A DNA stretch of 59,001 bases from Usnea hakonensis (lineage: Eukaryota; Ascomycota; Lecanoromycetes; Lecanorales; Parmeliaceae), in the NCBI GenBank assembly GCA_013423325.1, contig BLJB01000006.1:1-59001 (forward strand). Direction: 5' to 3'. Numbering within the stretch: position 1 is the stretch's first letter; every line of letters starts with the position of its first letter. The translations under genes and the position numbers were made by a program. This document shows, piece after piece, positions 32,974 through 44,062 of the stretch. The notes under the pieces are model-generated. The model did no database searches. It saw nothing but the letters and a program-made list of their open reading frames with translations, and had not been told where the DNA came from.

Positions 32974-34983
32974 ATGGAGATGAATTTCATGCACCCCGCG
33001 GGTCAAGCCGAGCCGGCTGAGCCTGGACCATCTTACAAAGAGGACCAAGTCTGGAAAGACATCGAAACCGAGACTGGCTTTGCTTCGTGCGCGGATTACA
33101 TGGAATTCTACAAAGATGTTCGCCCCGACTTTAGAGACCGGCTGGAGCAATTCAGAGGGTTGTCTGAAGCTTCGATGAGCGGAGAAGTGTCAGATACCTT
33201 TAGGAAACAGATCCGGCCTGAGATTGCTATCTACGACCTATCGAAGCAGAACAATCCTAGAGGATGCCTCAATTTTCGTAAAACTTGCTCCTCGGGAATT
33301 GAGCTCATTCGCGCCCTGCGGGATCCTCCTGCCAATTCATGTAGGCAACTCGTGCTTTGGACGTGGGAGTCGATGAGGAGTATGATCCTCACTCAGGAGA
33401 TGGCGGACGCTTTGATCTTGGGATTGAAACTGGATCCCCAGCTTCTAGAGGATTTAGAGAGGTTAGAGAAGAGTCAACCCTACTATCGCACTGACGGTTT
33501 TCGCACTTCTCGTATTAAGACGTTCAGAGGAAACGGTATTATTGGTACTCTATCAGAGGACTTCATGCTCAAAGCAGCCAAAGCGGTCCCTGTGCTACTA
33601 GTAGTAGCTCATGATGTCAGTATCTTCGGTATGACAGGATTCACTGGAGGTGACCCAGCAAATCCACCATTTAATAGATCAATGGGAGACCGTCAGAACA
33701 TAATACAAGCGCGCATGTATGCAGACTTGTATGCAAGAGCGGTGGAGGAGTCCATTGAGCAAAATCGAGCTGCTACCGCAACTGAAGCCTTCCTACTGCT
33801 AGCGGCCATTTCGCCTCTGCTGGGTATTGAGGCCTGCTTGATACAAAGGGAGTCCAATAATCTCAAAGCCATATACGACAATAAGCTCGGTTATAGCAGT
33901 TTAGACAGTCAACGACTATTGTTACGCCGGACTTTGGAAAAGGGTGAAGACCATGTGACCCAAATCTTCAGGTATCTGGACTCTGAAGTCCATGCAGATT
34001 GGTCCAAGGAGCCATCGTACGTAAGTATCAAGGCAGATTGGAAGGTCCTCATTGAGCAAGCACATCGTTTGGAAACAGAAGTCCGAGACTTCATGCAAAT
34101 TCAAGTTGGGAATCTGTCGTTAGCGGCGTCGCGAACATCATTAGAGGAGTCGCGAAGATCCATCGAGCTGTCAAATATTCAAATCCGTGAGTCCCAGAGT
34201 GGTAAGTCAGGGTCAAAATGTTTGCAGACTAATACTGACGTTCCGTAGTGAAAATATGTCAGTGTCACAAGAATCGTTTGATCTAAATGCGGTTCTAACG
34301 ACAGCCTAGTTACTATCCTTGCATTCGTATACGTGCCGCTCAATCTTGCAACCTCCATCTTTGGTATGAATATCCAACAGTTGAATCAAAATGGACAGAA
34401 CATTTGGGTTTTCTTTGTGACGGTAATTGTAGCCTTGCTGATCACAGGCGGCTCCTGGATTTTGTCCAACGCGATATACAAGATTAATATATGGTGTAAA
34501 GCACGGGCAGCAATCAATGAGACGAACGACAGCGAAGAAAGTTCGCGGGAATACGACTTTTTACTTCGCATGGCAATGTTAGTATGGCTTGTGCGTAACG
34601 GGAATGCAGCTTGGATGTGGACCACGGGAGCATGGTCAGCTATCTTGACCAATAGCAAGGTAAAGAGCCAAGATGCGTACTATAAACTAGATGTGCAAGT
34701 TCATCCACCACCAGCAACAGCATGCAATTATGTGTGGGACATGAGCTCTTCTAATGAGCGGATGCTAAACCCACCCTATAGTGGTTTCCGTTGGTCTCCG
34801 ATATTAGAGTACATCGCCACCCCAACCTATCTATGGTACTTGCTGACCCGTCTCCACCAGCTTCTTGAAAACATTTATAAGGTGGAAAGACTGGGAGCAT
34901 GCTTGGGGGCGCGCTTGGGGGCGCGCTTGGGGGCGTACTTGGGAGCGTGCTCGGAAGCGTACTCGGAAGCGCGGTCCTTATGA
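32974..34983 (+). CDS. CorA-like (GMN-motif) membrane protein with a 9-nt microexon
   Basis: Member of the fungal CorA-like group, relatives of Mg2+ channels with a long cytosolic N-terminal domain and two C-terminal membrane helices. Exons 32974-34201, 34249-34257 and 34310-34983 give 636 residues. The 9-base second exon restores the family spacing ...SVKIFTILAFVYVPL before the helix; skipping it also keeps the frame but loses three residues. Seen: a helical N-terminal domain (~1-400), TM1 carrying SIFGMN at its end (the signature loop), and TM2 (IWVFFVTVIVALLITGGSWIL). The acidic loop usually following GMN is replaced by QQLNQNGQN, so ion selectivity is doubtful. After ~130 further residues the protein ends in seven tetrapeptides (LGAR and SEAR type, residues ~607-634). 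Many fungal members have unknown substrates. Confidence 0.85.
34891..34974 (+). repeat. 12-bp coding minisatellite at the 3' end of the CorA-like gene
   Basis: Seven 12-base units of TTGGGGGCGCGC type encode LGAC, LGAR, LGAR, LGAY, LGAC, SEAY and SEAR, just before the final two codons and the stop. Units three and four differ by only two or three bases, suggesting recent slippage. Confidence 0.9.
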
Positions 34984-36486
34984 ATTGCCCACTGAGGTAT
35001 CCTAGTGGCCAGCAGACATTTGCCACCCTTGGAAGCCGACTTCAAATTTCACACGCCAGCAGTCATAGGTCTTGAAACTCTGCTGGCGTCTGATCATCAA
35101 GCATACCTACACAGGAATTTGCCTCCTTGGCACTCTGGTCGAAAGACTGTTAATTCCCTGCTGCAAGCACTATTGGGAAATGCGACAGTGTGCATTTTTG
35201 GATGCTTGTATGCGCACCGCTCATAGAGAATGACATACAAAGAGTTGGTCATTGTTTACAGCGACCATTCACTACCAATGCAATAGTATATTATGTCCCA
35301 GGTTCTAGTACTGTCCCTCTTTTGAACCTGCATACCATGGTGTCCTGGAGGTCTGCATCACAGACCGTGGAAAACATAGATGCTTTGATACGTGCCCAAA
35401 GACTGGTAAGTTCACCAACACTGATTCCAACATCCCCCACCGCGTCACATATCTATAATCCTCCCATCTCGAGCCCTGTGGCAAGTTGGGAGTTCTAATC
35501 GGAGCTATCAATCTCGTCCTTTTCCATCTCATGGCCCCAACTACTTACAAGCTACCATTCCCATCTCGTCTCTAAGTTATCAATCGCCGCCGTTTTCTTT
35601 AACATATATCCGCCCCACCCCCTTCCAATTCAACCCTTGAAGCACCAGCAAATTTCACCCCCATTCCCAGCTCTCAAAGCCCCCCTCGTCCCGTCCAACC
35701 ACTCCCACCCTACACCCCCCTGACCCTCTCAGGATTCAGTCCACAGACGCACCTTCGATATTCCCCCTACGGCAAACACCATTATGATACACTCTTACCC
35801 TAACTATTACGCAAAAATAAAGAAGTTGAAAGTACTTGTCAACCCACTATAGCGGCCAAGTCAATAATCTGTGCGGTTATAAAAAGACTGGCGCCGGAGC
35901 AGGTCGCTATGTACGCATAGTTGTGATTGATAGAATGTACAGGGAAGATGTACTTTACAAGAGTGAGGTCAAGTTGGGTGTATTCGAAAAGGATGTTCCA
36001 CTGGAGATGTACATGTGTTGGCTGCTGGGATGGGTACGAGGCTCTGGTACCAATCATGCGAAGGAAATTACCAGAGCCGTGAGGAGAACGCATGAGTTCA
36101 GGAAGCGGGGGGCTGCCTGGTTATCTTGTTTTAGGTGGATGATTCGAAGAAGGTGTGTGGCGTCCTCGATGATGCAAATAAAAGACTGAGCTCAAAAGGT
36201 TGTTGGATGTCTCATTGGCTCGAAGATGCTAGGGGTGAAGAGAGGTGTCCCAATGGCCTTATTGAAAGCGTAAATGTGGTCGAGATAGGTAGATAGTACA
36301 TAGAGGTACGATTTAGTCTGAAAGGGCGAGAGTCTAGAACTTGTTGGATAAGGTCTAGTCCTTTATCAACGATAAACAACGCCGTAAGGGATGTAGAGCG
36401 TGTTGAACGCTAGATACTATGGACTAGGTAACTTTGCATTGTCCACAAAGCGATTTTGATGAAGAGATTCCAGGTCGGATAAGCTC
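34984..36486. other. intergenic spacer
   Basis: No gene is supported. Bases ~35590-35760 are C-rich. A plus-strand frame of ~117 codons at 35836-36189 starts from TTG and has no recognisable features. Confidence 0.5.
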
Positions 36487-37559
36487 TCATTCCGTGGTCT
36501 CGGTATAAGCCAGCAAAGCTTCCATCGCACCTCCATAAGGCCAACCACGAATATTAACCTCCAACATCCGCGGCGTCTCAATCTTCTTCGCCTGCGCCTT
36601 CATCTCCTCCACATCCCAATTCGAACATACATACTTCCCTCTCAGGAATCTAGCCTCCTTACTAGCCAACCAAAGCAGGAAATTCGCTGCTAGACTTGCT
36701 ACAACAATCTCAGTGGAAGTCTCGAATCACTATAGACAAGGAGGCCGCTTACCATCGTCAATGAATTCCGGAGGAATCACGACCTTTCTTCCAGTAGATT
36801 TAGTCATGTCCGTGAGTACGCAACCTGGGTGGGCCGAGACGACGAAGACGTCTGGGTTTTCTGCAGCGACATATTCCAGCAGCCTGACCTGAGCAATCTT
36901 CGAGCAGTTGTATGCAGAAACACCGCTGATAGCGGGATGAGACGCTTCCATGGTTATCATGTTGGCGTTAACGCCAATAATGGACGCGTCTTTATTTCGA
37001 GAGGGAAGGAAGGCCCGAGTCGTGACCATTGCCCCTTTAACATTGGTCTGGATTCGACGGAACCTTTAGCTCAGAAACTTTAAAGCCAACGAAGCAAGCA
37101 GGCTCGAACAGCGCAAGAAATACAGATATAGTAAAAGCCAAGTCGCACCTCGAAAGCGCACCACCATTTCCCAGGTTCTGATTGCTCAATCGAATTTCTG
37201 GCTGGAAGTACCCCAGCGTTCAGGATTAGCACGTCCCATTTCCCAACTTCCGCTGCCGCCTTCCCTACGGCAACTTCATCCGCAACATCAGCAGTGTGGG
37301 TGGTCACTAGGGCAGAATATTCTTTCTCAATAGCCTCCTTTGATGTGGATAGCGTGCTCTGTGTACGGCCAATGAGGACGATATGAAAAGCCCCTGCGGC
37401 AGCATAGGCCTTGGCAGTATCAAGTCCAAGACCCCGGGCACCGCCAGTGATAATCACTGTTTTGTTGGCAACAGATAGCTCTCGTCGCGTTGGGGAGATC
37501 GCGTCGTAGCTGGATGTATGATAGGTCTCAGTAAGCGAAGGAAATGGATTCTTCGTCAT
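36487..37559 (-). CDS. short-chain dehydrogenase/reductase (SDR)
   Basis: NAD(P)H-dependent oxidoreductase with a Rossmann fold. Exons 37559-37149, 37047-36753 and 36698-36487 join in frame to 305 residues. Seen: TGGARGLG (residues 38-45) as the cofactor glycine motif, ILNAGV (the NAG motif), TNVKGAM, Tyr183 and Lys187 in SAYNCSK, and AHPGCVLTDM after it, all in classical order. The catalytic Ser, expected in a VSS-type strand ahead of Tyr183, is not found: the strand reads IIGVNANM. Either the alignment slips or activity is altered. The ~30-residue N-terminal extension before the first strand is normal for fungal members. It is the only oxidoreductase between the two biosynthetic blocks and could be a tailoring enzyme or a housekeeping one. 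Confidence 0.9.
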
Positions 37560-39021
37560 GATGTGGAGTCAAAAGGGTCTGAATGATAGAACATTTATTG
37601 TTCATAATTGTCTGCGAAACAATCTTTGAAGTTTATATATTACAGTCAGGGCGCCGAACATTTCCGAGTAAAACCCATCTTCGACATTCCCATATCTTTG
37701 GAAAGTCATGACGACAGGCTGCATGATTATGCCAGAGCCATCGGTTGTAAAGATGCCGCAAGATACAACAGTGGCGTCGCCTTACTTGCAGCGATTTTCA
37801 AGGTCAAGACCATCACTGCCAGCCACGAGAAGCTCAAGTTCGTCATCCTTCATGCCAAGCCTTCGTTTATGAACATAACCGAGCGTCTTGGAAGGTAGAG
37901 GACATCACTAACGTTCCTGATTCGCGATTTTGCGCGTTCTTAATGACAAGCAACCTCTTCAAGACATTGTCCGGCCTGGGCAAGACTAGGGAGTATAAGG
38001 AGATCCGCAACGCGCTTGAATTGGCTATGTTTCAGGTCACAGACGGTCAAAGGATGGAGATATAAGAAGAACGCTCGATGCGCATACTGCCCAAGTTACC
38101 CTGACCGCTGCATTATGGTAGGACACACCCGCGTGCATATTTCAATGATGCGGAGTGCCTTGCCAAAATGTCCACCATCCTTTTTGAGGGTTCATGGCGT
38201 TTATCAAAGGTCACGACCCAGTGCGTTTCAATGTAGCCAGCATATTTCCTCACGTTCCCTCTCCGTGTGTCCATCACTTACTCCTAGGCCGCCACGTATA
38301 TTTTGGGTCCCGAGCCCAACAATGCCCTCATTTATGTCGATGTTCTCTTCTCTCATGCCATAGATCTAGCTGCTTTCGAGTTGCATCTCTGGCCAACCAG
38401 TGTCCCAAACTTCTCGGATATAATTCACGACCAGTATGCATCTCAACACGTTCTCTTTTTCTCACTCCGTGTAGGGCTCTTCATGTAGTATCCCCTCCTT
38501 TTTCTCATTACACCGTTACAGTCCCAAACTCGGCATTTAGATCCAGCTTGAACGCTATTGAAGCTGCAGAGGAAGGTCGGCGCTCTATGAAAATCGGATC
38601 CACGTGATGAGTGTTGATATTAAGACAATCGACACTCATTGGGAGGTGTCGGCGATGGAAGCAGGCTTGCTTCTATGAATTCCTACCTACCCTACTTCGG
38701 AGGCCAATGCCAAGCTTAGATAATCAATCCTTGGCAAAGATGAGGGAACTCTGGAATGGGCCCAATCTGAAAGACCATAGTCTCCAACATCAGCTATTTG
38801 ACGAATTGGAGCAGGAATTCAAAGTGACAAAGGCTCGCTTAAGAAGCCTCAGCGACACGGATTCTTCCGTTCAAAAATAAATTGCGAAAGTACTTTTGTC
38901 TCAATGGGGACTCCCTGTATATGGATGCCCCCAGCAACCTATATTTTTTTGTAGGAGACCTGATGCTACACACAACCCATGAGCGATGAGAACCTTCTGT
39001 ATCTCACTCCCTGATACATTG
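37560..39021. other. spacer with degenerate coding-like stretches
   Basis: No intact gene is seen. Plus-strand frames at 37608-37898 (RLHDYARAIGCKDAARYNSG, preceding KVKTITASHEKLKFVIL) and 38680-38880 read like protein but lack usable starts and do not join through convincing introns. I treat them as possible remnants of a decayed gene. Confidence 0.35.
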
Positions 39022-39582
39022 CTACCTTTCATCGGTCCTGGCATCCATGTTGACATTGCCCACGCCCACACTCCCCCTGTTCGGACCAACCCGCGCATAT
39101 CCTCCCAGATAACCCTCCGCCTCAGTGACACACTTGTCGGCAATCAGAGCTGCAACATGAGCTACGACGATGATGGGAAACGCGTCCGTCCTCAACGGCT
39201 GGCCGCTGAACAATGCGATGGCGGCCTGGCCTCCTTGCCAATAATAATCTTGTCGCACACTACCTTCGGGACCTAGTCGAAAATGCTGAGGTAGCAGGGC
39301 GTCATCTCTAATAAGAATCTGTTGAACGGCTTGGTAGTAGTCATCCATGAGGATAGGACGGTAGCCTCGAGTCTTTGCAAGACAAGTTATTGCCAACCCC
39401 GAGGTATATAGTTGCGGTGATGCGTCGAGCACAAGACCGAGAGTTGCATTGCTGTTTGTGTTGGGGACGACAACGCCTCGGAGGGCTTCGGCCCATATGT
39501 CAGATGACTGGTACGGAGTCGCCGTAGCAGTCGTTGTCCGCACGGTATAGACGAGCACAAGAGTGAGTATTGTCTTGTGCAT
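39022..39582 (-). CDS. small secreted protein, orphan
   Basis: A single exon of 186 residues starts at ATG 39582. A signal peptide occupies residues ~1-21 (TILTLVLVYTVRTTTATA). The mature protein has two Cys (AITCLAKT and DKCVTEAEG), which could pair, and a mixed helical and beta composition (YYQAVQQILIRDDALL, FPIIVVAHVAALIADKCV) with one NAT glycosylation site. I do not recognise the family. Its size, secretion signal and isolated position between secreted-protein genes fit the small-secreted-protein class of plant-associated and saprotrophic fungi, but nothing here shows an interaction role. Confidence 0.6.
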   Translation of the reverse strand: MHKTILTLVLVYTVRTTTATATPYQSSDIWAEALRGVVVPNTNSNATLGLVLDASPQLYTSGLAITCLAKTRGYRPILMDDYYQAVQQILIRDDALLPQHFRLGPEGSVRQDYYWQGGQAAIALFSGQPLRTDAFPIIVVAHVAALIADKCVTEAEGYLGGYARVGPNRGSVGVGNVNMDARTDER

Positions 39583-39606
39583 GTTGCATATAATACTGAA
39601 GAAGTA

Positions 39607-39958
39607 TTAAACAAATGAGAAAACGTGAGTTGATGGAAGGTTTAGATAATTCTGTCGCCTGTCATTAGTATCTGATCTTTTGGTTGGATTCTGCCGACGC
39701 GGAAAGGTCGAACGAGGTGTTACAGGCGCATCAATCATGCTCTTCTCGCCTTCGAGATACTGACTGCCTGGACAAGCGCACCTCTGCTCGTCGGTAGCAG
39801 AAATGGGACAGACATTGATACTGGTTGATGAATGCAAATTGGTAGTTGCTAGGGAAAAAGATTATTACACAATAGCTATAGTACACACCAGGATCGAGCC
39901 AGGCCAGACAATCTAGGGCTCTTTTGGTCTCCATGGTTCGCGACATGAATTCTATCAT
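39607..39958 (-). CDS. possible two-exon small gene or gene fragment
   Basis: Frames at 39958-39885 and about 39839-39607 can be joined across a ~46-base intron (GTGTGT donor, CCCTAG acceptor) to give ~100 residues, including NVCPISATDEQRCACPGSQ and a basic tail (RRQNPTKRSDTNDRRQ). There is no known domain. It ends only 24 bases before the start of the next gene on the same strand. A fragment or a chance frame is as likely as a gene. Confidence 0.25.
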
Positions 39959-42121
39959 GCCGCACTTCGGGTACTGAATAGGACGATAATTTCACTACGA
40001 CGCCTGACGCCAAAAACATGTGAAGGCAATTGATGTCTACGTGCTCCCCCGTCCTACGACGCTGCAGCTCAGTACACTACCAACACCGAGGACTTTTCTC
40101 GATTCTCTCGATCATGGCAAAATTGATGGGGAGAAAAACGTTGGACATTACGGCATTGTTCCCTACTACAGCAACTTTGAATTGGTTTAAGTCACCTTGG
40201 CACATATTGCGCCGATATTGGCTCAAAAATCAACTTCCCTTTTGTTTTTTCACGATATGGGCGAATCCTGGGCAACATATGAGACTGAATCTAACCGGCT
40301 ATACATAGAATCTTCTATCAACATGCAAAACGCGTCGATCGATTTCTGTTAAACTCTCCTCCCTAATCCGTTCGAATTTCGAGGACTTATCGACAATTAT
40401 GCATCTATGGGACGTTTCTCAAAAGAGAACTCTTGGCTTCCCTAGATCTCGGTGGAGCGTATCTTGCACCATCAAGTTTTTGATCAACGTAGTTGTCTCT
40501 TGCCGCTAGCCATATCGCACGAATTAACCATCCGACAAGTCACTATGTTACGTGTTGCCTTAAGCGAATCCGTGCAGTCGCACTATAACGACTATTTGCA
40601 TATCAAAAGATTCCGCCAATTCCGATGCATGGCCTACGAGAGAGCCCCAGAACAAATTCTTCTAATGAGATTCGAGAATTTGTCCGAAGAGTTTCGGTAC
40701 CTGTGGTACTTAGGCCACTTGACCGCAAGTCAATTTATTCTTAACCATTCCATTGATGTGGGTGTGATGGTTGGACCTCCGAGGAATCCAGCTTATGCAT
40801 TACCAGCTCCGCAGCGTCATCGGCGCAGCGGTCGACGTTAAACAACATATCAGAGGGGAAAGACGGGAAAGAATAGGCTGCTTGCATGAGACCCCACCAC
40901 ACCATCTTTTTCAGCCCCGCACCGCAGATCATCAACGTGTCCTCGCATTGTGCAGATCGCGGCTCTTTTGAGAATTGAACTGTGTTTGTTTTTCTTTCAT
41001 AGAGATTCGGATTCTATCGGATACCTGTGCCGTCATTGTTTCAGCACTCAACCATTGGGCCCAAAGATGCCGTTCGGCCGACCTTCAGCGTGAACAGACA
41101 AGGCACAGTCGCTCTTCTCATGCACGGACAGTCCTGAATGATGGCTTTTTCCAACGCTGGAAAGATTTTACCACAGGGTTTTATTGGCCCATGCGGCGCA
41201 AAAACTTTCAGGTCTACTGATTAGCTACAGGCGAGAATTTTCCCAGCTCTAAAGCCAAGCACTGGAAAGGCGTGGTCCGGAGATGGCGATGGTGCTTGCA
41301 GAGCTGATTTCCGGCTTACCCTCCTACCCCCTTGTCCTGCAGCTTCCACAGTGCCTCAATTCTGAGGATCAGCTGCCGTCTATCGACTTCCAAGTAGTAG
41401 CCATTGTCTACTGTTTGATGTTCACCGTCTAATGTCTCCCGTGTAGCGTATGATTTTTATCTTACCCTATCTGCCTTGTCTATATTTGAGGAGCGCTTGG
41501 TAAGTAAGCTTGATTTTCATCTCTGGGTGGCCTTTCAAGGCACAGGTAAGAGACTCAGCTCCTCGGCCGAAGCTAATGACTGGAGGCATACCCATTCGAC
41601 CACGGTCACTCAGAACTTCCGATGGTAAAATGCTGCATAGACAAGATCCACCATCTCGCCATTACTGGACGAAAATAAATCACTGACCCGCGAGCTGCGG
41701 TGCCTTGCCACTCTATCACTCAATGTCACCACACAAGTGATCAGTAGCGCGCGTTCGACTCGGAGATTAAAAAGATTCAATCTTTTGCAATCATTACTGC
41801 CAAAGTTCCCAATCGTTGTTGTCCGTTCTTGGTGGAATGGAGCCTTGTTTTCCCACAGAGTGATGTCGCTCTAAATTACTAAAAGGACAATCTTAAACCT
41901 TTCTATATGCAAATCGAGTGCAGCCTATTTCATGAGCTTCTACGTACCCTCTACCTCACTTGCGCTTAATGGATCTCTGCTACATATTCGACCTACCCAG
42001 CTCGAACTTTCCATGACAGATCTAACAATCCTGTTGACTCATGCTGGTACTGTGGTCAATCTCTGTACTCATGGACTTCATAGCCCGGCCTGGCTACAAT
42101 CATGTCTACTCACTATTTACA
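39959..42121. other. intergenic spacer
   Basis: No gene is supported in 2.1 kb. The longest frame (40452-40841, +) begins at GTG and shows no family features. The right end is the promoter of the kelch gene. Confidence 0.5.
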
Positions 42122-44062
42122 ATGCTGTTCTGCCTTATCGGTCCTGTCTTCACCACCCAAGTGGTCGCTCCATTCTTCGAGGACGTCCCGTCCAAGATCC
42201 CGCGCCAAGAGCAGAATCCGCAATTTGTTCGGCGAATGTATCATGGCTGTATGCTTGTCCTTGGACTGATGCGTGCTATTTGCTGAACACGAATAGCTTT
42301 CGTTCTCGATGAGATGCTCTATATTGATGGTGGCTTAGAGACACTTCTGATAGGAGGAGTGATCGAGTCAGCTATATGTGAATCTCCAGATCTTGCGTTG
42401 ATTGGGGGCTGTCACTGACATCGAAAGTCCAAAAGTAAATACAACGTTGGCGATTGACCTGTCCTCGTCCTTCTCAACCTCGTCAAAGAACAACAGTGTT
42501 CAAGTACAAAGTATAAACAAAGGATCGTGCCCGAACTTTAACTACATCCGTTTCTGGACCGATACAGCCTCCAATACCGCCTATGCATATGGCGGCGAGT
42601 ATAGCTACAACTTCCCTGAAAGCTCAGTTCCCCTCGAAGCACTTTGGTCTTTCACGCCGAGCGCCAATGGTGGGACCTGGCAGAATGTCCAACAGTCAAG
42701 CCCGGTCTTCGGCAGTATAGTCCGCCCCACTGAAGGGTCCGCTACTTCCGGAGCTATTGGGGGCTTCAACCTTGGCGGATATGCTGGCAATCATGCAAGC
42801 CGAAAGAATGACATCCCTGGATTTATTCCTATCCCGGGCTTACAATTTTACAATTTCACGTCTCAAGAGTGGTTCAATTTTACTGCAACACCGTATGCGC
42901 CGGGCGGGACTACGGAGTATAGCGGTACTGCCTACGTGCCAACTTGGGGTGCTGCGGGCTTGCTAGTGATGTTTGGGGGCCAGACATCCCCCAATCTCTC
43001 TCAATTCCTCGACGGTCAGGCTTATCTCTCAATGTCCAACATATCACTTTTTGATCCATCAACTCAATCCTGGTATTACCAAAATACCACTGGAGACGTC
43101 CCTAGTCAACGTGACAGGTTTTGTGTTGTTGGGATTAACGGTGGTGATAATTCCACTTACGGTACAGAATCCTTGCATGGATTTGACAGAATGTTTGCAA
43201 GAACACTAACCGTTTTTTATTGCTACTAGAAATCTTCGTATACGGCGGTCAAAAAGCCGACGGCATTTACGACGGCTCAGCAGCCGCCCAAGTAAGAAAC
43301 GCGGATATGGACGAAGTCTACGTCCTCTCTCTCCCGTCATTTGTGTGGTTCAAAGCAAATTATACCCCATCGGACCCTCGCGAGGGTCACACTTGCCACG
43401 TCGTGGGCAATCGACAGATGTTGAGTATTGGTGGCCTAGATCCAAGTGCGATCGATCACAAAGCCGCGATAAACGAGACTGATCCATTCTGGCAAGGTAT
43501 CAAGGTGTTCGATTTGACGGCTATGCAGTGGACAAATTATTTCAACGCAACTGCTGCGCCGTATCTAGCCCCAAGCGTTGTCACCGCGCACTACGCTGCT
43601 GGCTCCAGGTACCCGTCAGTGTGGAGTAACGACGATCTCGAAGATCTATTCTCGCAGCCTGAGCAGAATAGCTCCATATCAAACAGCTCTGTAACGGGCT
43701 TGCCGCCGTTGAAAACATCGAATGCAAAAATCCACACAGCGTCAGCGGTGGGAGGGGTAGTGGGTGGTACTTCAGTAGTGATTATCGCGAGTCTCGCCTT
43801 GTATCTTCTCGCGCGCAAGCGAAAGAATGCAAGAACCACCAGTCCAGACCAGCGTACAGATCAACCGACGCCCTTTCACGGTCACCATGATCCCGGGAAA
43901 GAAATACACGAAGCGGGAGACTCGTCTCCTAAAGAGATGGGACACTGGCTTCCTCATGAGCTGGACTCGTGGCAAGAGCTCACCCATGAGGCGGACTCGG
44001 GGCAATTATATGAGATCATGGACCCAATATATCCAAGTCATACCACTGTGCACGAAATGTGA
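42122..44062 (+). CDS. kelch-repeat membrane protein with extracellular propeller
   Basis: Four exons (42122-42248, 42297-42377, 42436-43161, 43230-44062) join in frame to 588 residues. The start at 42122 gives a signal peptide (MLFCLIGPVFTTQVVA); upstream in-frame ATGs at 42041 and 42071 would lengthen it. Kelch-type blades are seen as MLYIDGG, AYAYGGE, LLVMFGGQ, EIFVYGGQ and MLSIGGL, each with aromatic blade residues nearby, and many NxS/T sites, so the beta-propeller lies outside. A single membrane helix (GGTSVVIIASLALYLLA) follows at ~485-505, with a stop-transfer RKRK and an acidic, His-rich cytosolic tail. Similar architectures are common in Pezizomycotina, mostly uncharacterised; adhesion or wall sensing is only an inference. 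Confidence 0.85.

Noticed and set aside
35836..36189. Plus-strand frame of 117 codons
   Set aside because: It begins at TTG and has no recognisable features; neighbouring stops in all frames suggest chance.
40452..40841. Plus-strand frame of 129 codons
   Set aside because: It begins at GTG and has no splice partners or known domain.
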